Part shown: one piece after another, positions 57,301 to 64,000 of the stretch
Layout of the letters: every line of letters begins with the position of its first letter
How positions within the stretch are numbered: position 1 is the first letter of the stretch
NCBI GenBank assembly: GCA_037389465.1
Contig: JAZARR010000154.1
Coordinates: 558,001-622,000 of the forward strand
Source: Baylisascaris procyonis
Taxonomy: Eukaryota; Nematoda; Chromadorea; Rhabditida; Ascarididae
Reading direction: 5' to 3'
DNA length: 64,000 bases
Program-made: the position numbers and the translations under genes
The notes under the pieces: model-generated
What the model was told of the DNA's origin: nothing
The model's database searches: none
What the model saw: only the letters and a program-made list of their open reading frames with translations

Positions 57301-60300
57301 CTTTTGATTATATTTGCAAATTATTACCATAATTTTTGCAAAATTTGCATCGATCGATGTTGCATCGAAATTTGCATTTGCAAATTGTTTGTTCCGGTCA
57401 TATTTCAATAACATATTTGGAAAATATCAGAGCAATTAATGTATGTTGAGCGTAGAAGCTTATCTGCAATATGAATTATACTTATTAAATATCTTTGCCA
57501 GAAGTTATCGAATTGTTTGATTAAAACTTTTAAATAAACAAACATAGGCATACCTACGTAACAAACGTCGGCAATAACATAGCTTGCCGAAAAGTTTGTA
57601 TACGAAAATTTCGAATTAGGCGCAAAATGCACCGACAAAGTACAAGCTTTTTGCACATTTGATAAGTCGGTTTCACCAGTTCTCGACTAAACAGTTTAAA
57701 TTGGAATTGGGATTTAAATTGGAATTGGAACTGGAATTGTTTAATGTCTTGCGATAAGCAAAACATTTTCATGTATATGATAACGGTATTAAAGTTGCGA
57801 TTTCATTGGTTAATTGGTTTTCCGCGTGGTTCCAACTGAAATGGTCATTGATTAAGAAAAACTACTAGTTCAGGGTTTTTATGATTAGCCTTTGTTCTGC
57901 TTATTCCACAAATAAATTTACGCCCATATTTTCGAGAGTTTTTCGGCAGGTTGCTGAGATCGTAGGTAGTTTGATGATGAACAATCCTATAGGCAGCTTT
58001 ATGAACGCTGAATTCTTTAGGCGTTTCTGTGGTTTATTTTAATGGTGCAGGCTCAGATTTTGTATGCACTGAAATATCCTACAAGCAATCTGATGTTCCT
58101 TCTGATAACGTCTGGCAAATTACTCTTAGACAATACAAATTTTTGAGGCAGTTCTTGGACACTTGCAAGAAGTAAGCCAAGACTTCGTTAAGGCTTCGTC
58201 GAGTAATAACCCGATGCTTCTTGCAGTTGATTGGATGGCGTGTTAGTAGTTACCTAACGTAAACAACATTTCTCGATGGCATTTTTTGAGGTCGGAAGAA
58301 TACAAGACAGACTGAAATGGAAAGAGGAGGGAGATGGGTGTAGGAGAAGAGCGAACAGCACTTTTTGTAACTCTAACAGCGATGAACTTTCGTTGCGATA
58401 CTGTGTGATTTACAAAGATTTCCGTTAATGCGCGCTTTCACATAACTTTTAAATAAGCAACCTTCTTGACATGCGCTCAAACGACGGACGTTAAACGCCG
58501 TTTTCTTTTCGCGAGATTCATTTCTCCTGTGATTTTGATCAAATCGATCTACATTAGATGGTTTTTATGAAGAGAATGCGGAAAACGTAAAATTTTCTGT
58601 TTTTGATGGCTGTTATTTTTACAACTTTCCATTGCTTGGCGTGTTTTCCTGCTGAAATGATCCAAATGCTGCAAGAAAAATGAAAGTAGTTTTTGGCACA
58701 ATCTGCACTTCCCCAAACTCGGGCATTTGATTCATAAAACCTGCAAAGTATGATGGGCGAGTGTTTTTTAAAGTGTTTTACGTTGATTTCGTCGAGCTTC
58801 ATTATGTCTCGATTTCATTGTGATTTTCGATGATTTCCCTAAAACCATCCTTTAGGCGTTATAAAAAAGTGTTTAATTCATTAACTAAAAGACATCACAA
58901 ATTTTCTGCACATTTTCTCACTATCAGACTGCAAAAGAATCTCCACACTTTGAAAGGATATCATTGATAATTGCTCAAATTTTCCCTTTCTCCTCAAAAT
59001 ACTTTTCCGTACTTATCATGGAATTTTGTTTGCTAAGTTTTCTTTTATTTTCTATTATATGCATCCAGAAAAATCCACCTCGATGAATTACTGCTTCCTT
59101 TCATCGATATTATTAATTCCATTGGAAAATATGTATCCTGCTTTTCCGTCTCGTTTTTGTTTCGTTACCATCGCTGCGAATTATTGAATGCCAGTAATCA
59201 TTTTACAACAAAAGATCTCAACCACAGATTTACATCATCCGTAAGTTTTAGTCGAGAGTTTGGCAATTCATAGTTTTTTTGCAATTCATTGTTTGACACA
59301 AAAATACTCGGATGTAAAATTCGAACAACATTCGAACAATCCAATAAAGCCACATGTCGTTTCCTGCACTATCAACAGCGTACAAAACCTCCCGATAAAA
59401 CTGGTTTTCGAACGAACCTAACTCGGTGAGAAGCAAAATAGTCTCATAAATTTCATGCCCCTTTAGATGTCAGCAACATATACGTCAAATGATTAGTTGA
59501 AACGAAATTGGGTATGTGTATTGGCATCACCATGGTGCATATTAAATCCACTAAATTTCATCGCTAATCTTCATGATTCGCCATTGAAACTATTGAACAA
59601 TTACTGCAGTATATGAGAACTTTTTTTGTTATGATACAATTCTACAGAAATCTCAAAAAACAGGCAAAACTGCATTCTAATAAAATCTTGCAATGGAGCC
59701 TGAAACTGCCCGAAAATTCCCAAATTTAAAAAGTTTTTTATTTGACGAGTTGTGTATTCACATGATCTGCGATTTATTATAAACGAATAAACACGAAGTT
59801 GCAATTATATACGACATCAAATCTGAGACCGGATATGCAGCAAGACAAAGTTTTCTTGCTTGGTTGGTGAGTGAATAATGTTTCTTTCCAATCGTTCTTT
59901 CAGCTCTTTCGATGGGTATTTCAGTATGTTTGGTACCATTCGATATGTTCGAAGTACAGTGCACTCTCTCGATGCTCCTTCAATCATCCATATGCAAGTA
60001 GGCAACATTTATGAACCGTCATATTTCATTAAAATTTCCATGGTTTATGATGTTAACAAAACTATTCAATTCAACTTTACTTAGGGGATAGTGCCGAATC
60101 ACGCTCACTATTCATGACACTCCTGTTTCAGGGCACTGCTAGAAAACAAAATCTTTTTTTAAAACATCACTTCGTAGTATTTGAGGAAGGGATTTGGGAA
60201 TGAGAAGGATGAGGGTAGAATTAAGCAGTAAAGCAGTTAAATGAATTCGTCATTTGATTGCGTATTGAAATTCATTGCTAAAGAATGTAATTTTATTCTG

Positions 60301-63300
60301 GAATAATGTTTTAACGTTGAATGCCAACAAATATATGCAATAATCCGTTATAGATAACATGATTTTAACTATTTCATAGAAAATAAAGATATAGGAGATT
60401 TTATTGAATTTGTTGTAGAGAATTTCAAGAAATGAAAGAAATAATATTTAGAGTTGGTTGGGCATATGCGGCGGCTTGTATTCTCTCACTTCTATCCGTT
60501 TGTTGTCCAGTGTTAGCAAGACTCGTTTCCGACCAACATAAACGATATACTTTACTTATTACCGAACATTTTCTATAATCGATGCTATTTCAGTTTTCGC
60601 TGAAAATAATCGTCTTCCATGATATGTAAATGCCTAAAATCGTTATATGTAGTCAACTGTTGGTCGTTGTATTGTCGCCGACAGTAAATATTATGAACGA
60701 TTTCACACAGCTGATTTGTCGAATGTAATTTTTATTGAATGCCATTTATCCATCAAGCAAAAGCTAGAAAAACATACCGCTTTATGCACTCTTTGCATCT
60801 ATAAAGCGCATTAGTGTAACATTTCTGTCGTAACCTTATGGTAACGCCATATCTATATGTACGTCTGTGTCTGTCTGCCTTTTTGGCATCAAAGACAAGA
60901 GTTGGTGAGGCTAGAATAATGGAATTTGAGGATTGAACACATACCAGCTGGTGATCCTTAATATCGTCTGTTCTTTTGATCTGTTAACTTCAAAAAAAGG
61001 TTATTGAAATTTAAAAACGGTGACAATTTGCATGCACCTCATATCCGTTGAATTTTCATTGTGCACCAGTCGTGCCATCAAAAAATAGAATTTTTTCTAA
61101 GCAAATTTATGCGTCGATTAGATCGGCTGAAATGTGGTGGCATAAATTCATAAATGCCGTTATTTGTTGACACATTATGCAATTGGTTCATCAGGTGAGT
61201 GAAATGCGAATGCCATCGCCGTTTTTCCATTTGTTTATTTTCAGTGATGAAGATATTAGTTCTTTCAGAAGTGCATTTTTGTTAAAATATTGTTATATTG
61301 CAATAAACTGTTTTAAAAGGCTTTTAAAGTGAAGTCTTTGACGACAATTGCATTGCAATTGGATATGTCTCCTGCGTTATCTTGGAAATCTGCATTTGAA
61401 AGCGCCTTATGACAGCGTTTGGTTTCTGTCACATCTGCCTATCTAGTAACTTCAAGTCGAGAATCACTGGAGCCAGTGGTGTTAAATCTGCTGAGTCTAA
61501 TGTACATTTTAGGATGACTTTTTATTCCATCTTCCACGTTGAACCGGTAATTTTTAAACAACTTTCGTATAAATGTGCCAAAAAATTTGCATGCATTTGC
61601 TACCGGTGAGTTATATCTTACGCCTCTTGGAACACAAAAGCGAAAATTTTACAGAAAATTTAAACTAACAAGCAGATCATTTAAAACATAATCGCATTAT
61701 TCCGCCAATTTTATGATTTGTTGGTAACGGAGAAAATGGCTGGCCAGTGTCAAAGACGGATACTGCGCCAGCTCCTTTTCCTCATAGAAGCCTCCTCACA
61801 TGCCGTACAATCGGATACGCCGAAGAGTAACGCATCCATAGAGACTTTGTTTAATAATGCACAAATGCTCCGTTTAATTAATCAGTGATTTTTATACATA
61901 GAGATTTCAATGGCCGAAGTCATCCTGAAATACTGTGTTCAGACATTCGACTTGGGAATAAAATTTAATGGCTAATATTAGAATAAATTTGATTTTCGAT
62001 GTGCTGAAATCAGAGGATCGGCGCTTTCTGAGTGAGAAATTCATCTAAAACGGTAAAATGTTATATGTGAACAAACGGCAATCGAGCACGTCATCGCAAA
62101 ATTATGGAAGTGTGTTGACGATAAATGACAGCGAAATGTCATTTATTTCTTTTAGAGAATATAAAACGATTTCTCAAAATAATTCATAGATGATTGCTGA
62201 GAGCTTCGTTAATATGAAAAGCGAATTATTGGAAAAAAGGATTGATTCTACTAATAAATGAACGACTTAAAAAAATCCCATCTAATTCAGAAAGATATAA
62301 TACCCGAAGGATTTTTAAATGTTCAAACAAATCATCTACTGTAGAATAATGTAAATATACGAATTTGTGAGAGTACATTAAAAAATGCAAGTCGAATTAT
62401 GATTTCACTTGAATGGAGGCGAAACGAGAAAGTGTTCAAACATGCGAATCAGGTGAATAAGAATAGATGCGTTTTTGAGGGAAATGTTGTGGTGTCAATT
62501 GATTGCTTATAAGAGACAATTTTCATCAAAAGTATAGTTCTAGTTTTAAACATATAGCCGCAGGGCATTCTATATTGTTATAGAATGCCAAAAACAACTC
62601 TACATTATTGTAGCAATTAAATAACCTCTAGAATTTTAAATAAAATTGTAATTGTAGATCAATTCCAAAAATAGAAGTAGATCATCTACCGTCAAAAGTA
62701 TCGCACCATTCTGGAATTACGTGCTGTAGTTTAATGCTCTTTTCTAGTTTCATTTTCGAATAAAATAGGATAAACTTAATCGAAAATCGAAAGTTTATCA
62801 GAAACACTCTTGTTATATATTTCTCGACAATTGAAAGGGAAAAATCCTCTTTTTCTGGCAATATGCCATCTTTCTTCTTATTATCACCAAATTCGTTTTT
62901 TTTTGTATTTGTAATTATAAATGAGCTTTGATATTCATACCCATTCAAAGGTTCATGTCAATATCAAATATTCATATTGAAAATAGAGTAAACTATATTC
63001 TCATACACATAACAACTCAATGACATTAAATCCAAAGTTTCCTAAATTATTGCTCGAATTTTGACGTTTTGTCGCTGAATAAAACATGTGACGAGCCTGA
63101 TCGATGAAAAGTTTATTATAATGTCATTGCAAAATCATATTTGAACAGTAAAATATTCAGTTTAAAATTTAAATAAATTGAGCCTATTATTATGAGCTTT
63201 ATTAGGCGAAATATAAATTGTTGCTTCTTAGTGAATAATACAACACTTTGAAGTAATATTATGAAAGAAGTCAATGTACACGGTAGATATCATATGGATT

Positions 63301-63977
63301 AGTGATAATATATGCTTATCACAAGATTCAATGAATGCATTCAAGAAGCCGCATTCATTTAACAAGCTTACAAAATTACAAATAAGTTTATTTCATCAAG
63401 CACATTTAACTGAACACCATCTTCATCCATTAGTTTCAGCCAATGCGAGTATCCTTTGAGATTTCCTTTCGCTTCTTCCTCGTTTCCCTTCTCATCTGGT
63501 CCTCGTACATGACATTGAGTTTCGGAATAAAAACGTATCCAAATGCAATTGTTTTGATGGAGTTATCCACATTTTTTTCAAAGCAGCTGATTGGAAAGAG
63601 CTCGCTTCATTAGCCTCATTTAAAACGAAACAAGCTTCGTTAAATACTCACTGAGAAAATATTATTGATAGAGACCTGATTAGTGGTACTGTAATGTTAC
63701 ATGATCGCCGTCTATTTAAGGAGTCGCTTCATAACATAAGGATGTATTATTGCATAACTAAGCAAAATATATGCCTATTAATTGCAGTGTCTCCCCATTT
63801 GAGATCAGTAACAGAGATAATTTTTTTACTGCAAAGCTGCTCCGAACATTTTAGACTATTTATAGAATATCCATAACATAAATTAGACTAATATCCATAA
63901 ATATTCATTTGTTTCTGGCTTAGTGCCTATCACTAGGATAATGACTCGTTAATTATGATTGTTTCTCTTATACAGAG
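54354..63977. other. Putative long intron or gene-poor region after the claudin-like exon
   Basis: No recognisable exon. Two GC-richer patches are open on the minus strand: 54375-54671 (ending VDNWRYQLSLAIDAYF) and 55239-55499 (DDYSDMMFTTFASIFIF onward). The plus-strand frame 56360-56776 is long (138 codons) but AT-rich and unrecognised. Strong-looking donors GTGAGT at 61194 and 61606 lack convincing coding sequence before them. Short tandem duplications occur near 56114-56155 and 57695-57740. Confidence 0.4.
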
Positions 63978-64000
63978 CGGTGCTGTTACTGGCTCTTAGT
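63978..64000 (+). CDS. Possible second exon of the claudin-like gene, cut by the window edge
   Basis: After CTTATACAGAG, the next bases continue the phase-1 donor of 54353 as A-VLLLALS. That extends IVANVQFIA into a proper third membrane segment. The first AG (63974-63975) would give a polar reading instead, so the second AG must be used. Only 23 bases are visible and the implied intron is 9.6 kb, so this is tentative. Confidence 0.25.

Noticed and set aside
61130..61610. Donor-like GTGAGT sites at 61194 and 61606
   Set aside because: The sequence before the first is closed in all frames; before the second the open frame is AT-driven and unrecognised.

Overview
The window is nuclear DNA from a nematode. 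The clearest proof is an exon encoding two peptides almost identical to the PDF-1 neuropeptides of Caenorhabditis elegans. Splice acceptors are the short TTTCAG/TTTAG type typical of nematodes. The DNA is AT-rich with (AT)n and (TTA)n microsatellites. Introns are mostly 0.5-2.4 kb, much longer than in Caenorhabditis, which fits a parasitic lineage such as ascarids; that placement is inference. I recognised no rRNA, tRNA, CRISPR array or operon-like bacterial layout.

Layout. (1) 1-3461: mostly non-coding, with a possible decayed retroelement fragment near 632-946 and a GC-rich block near 2000-2200. (2) 3462-11815, minus strand: a complete nine-exon CP2/LSF (TFCP2-family) transcription factor, rebuilt here with consistent splice phases into 504 residues. 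(3) 11816-18375: a head-to-head intergenic region with a long (TTA)n array, a 111-bp (AT)n array and a G-quadruplex motif just upstream of the next gene. (4) 18376-32594, plus strand: a complete twelve-exon LRRFIP-family gene (382 residues), a coiled-coil partner of Flightless-I. (5) 34574-46337, plus strand: the pdf-1 neuropeptide gene. Its last exon is certain; two alternative signal-peptide exons (34574-34657 and 43831-43905) both splice in phase to it. (6) 46338-54022: exon-like blocks of an unrecognised gene, probably plus strand, plus competing open frames on the minus strand. (7) 54023 to the window edge, plus strand: a claudin/PMP22-like four-pass membrane protein whose first exon carries the W-GLW-C-C signature. 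A candidate third-membrane-segment exon sits at the very end of the window.

The genes look like unrelated neighbours: a transcription factor, a cytoskeletal or signalling adaptor, a neuropeptide precursor and a junction-type membrane protein. CP2 and LRRFIP are divergently transcribed and could share regulatory DNA. All gene models come from reading splice sites and known family sequences by eye; no alignment or transcript data were available.
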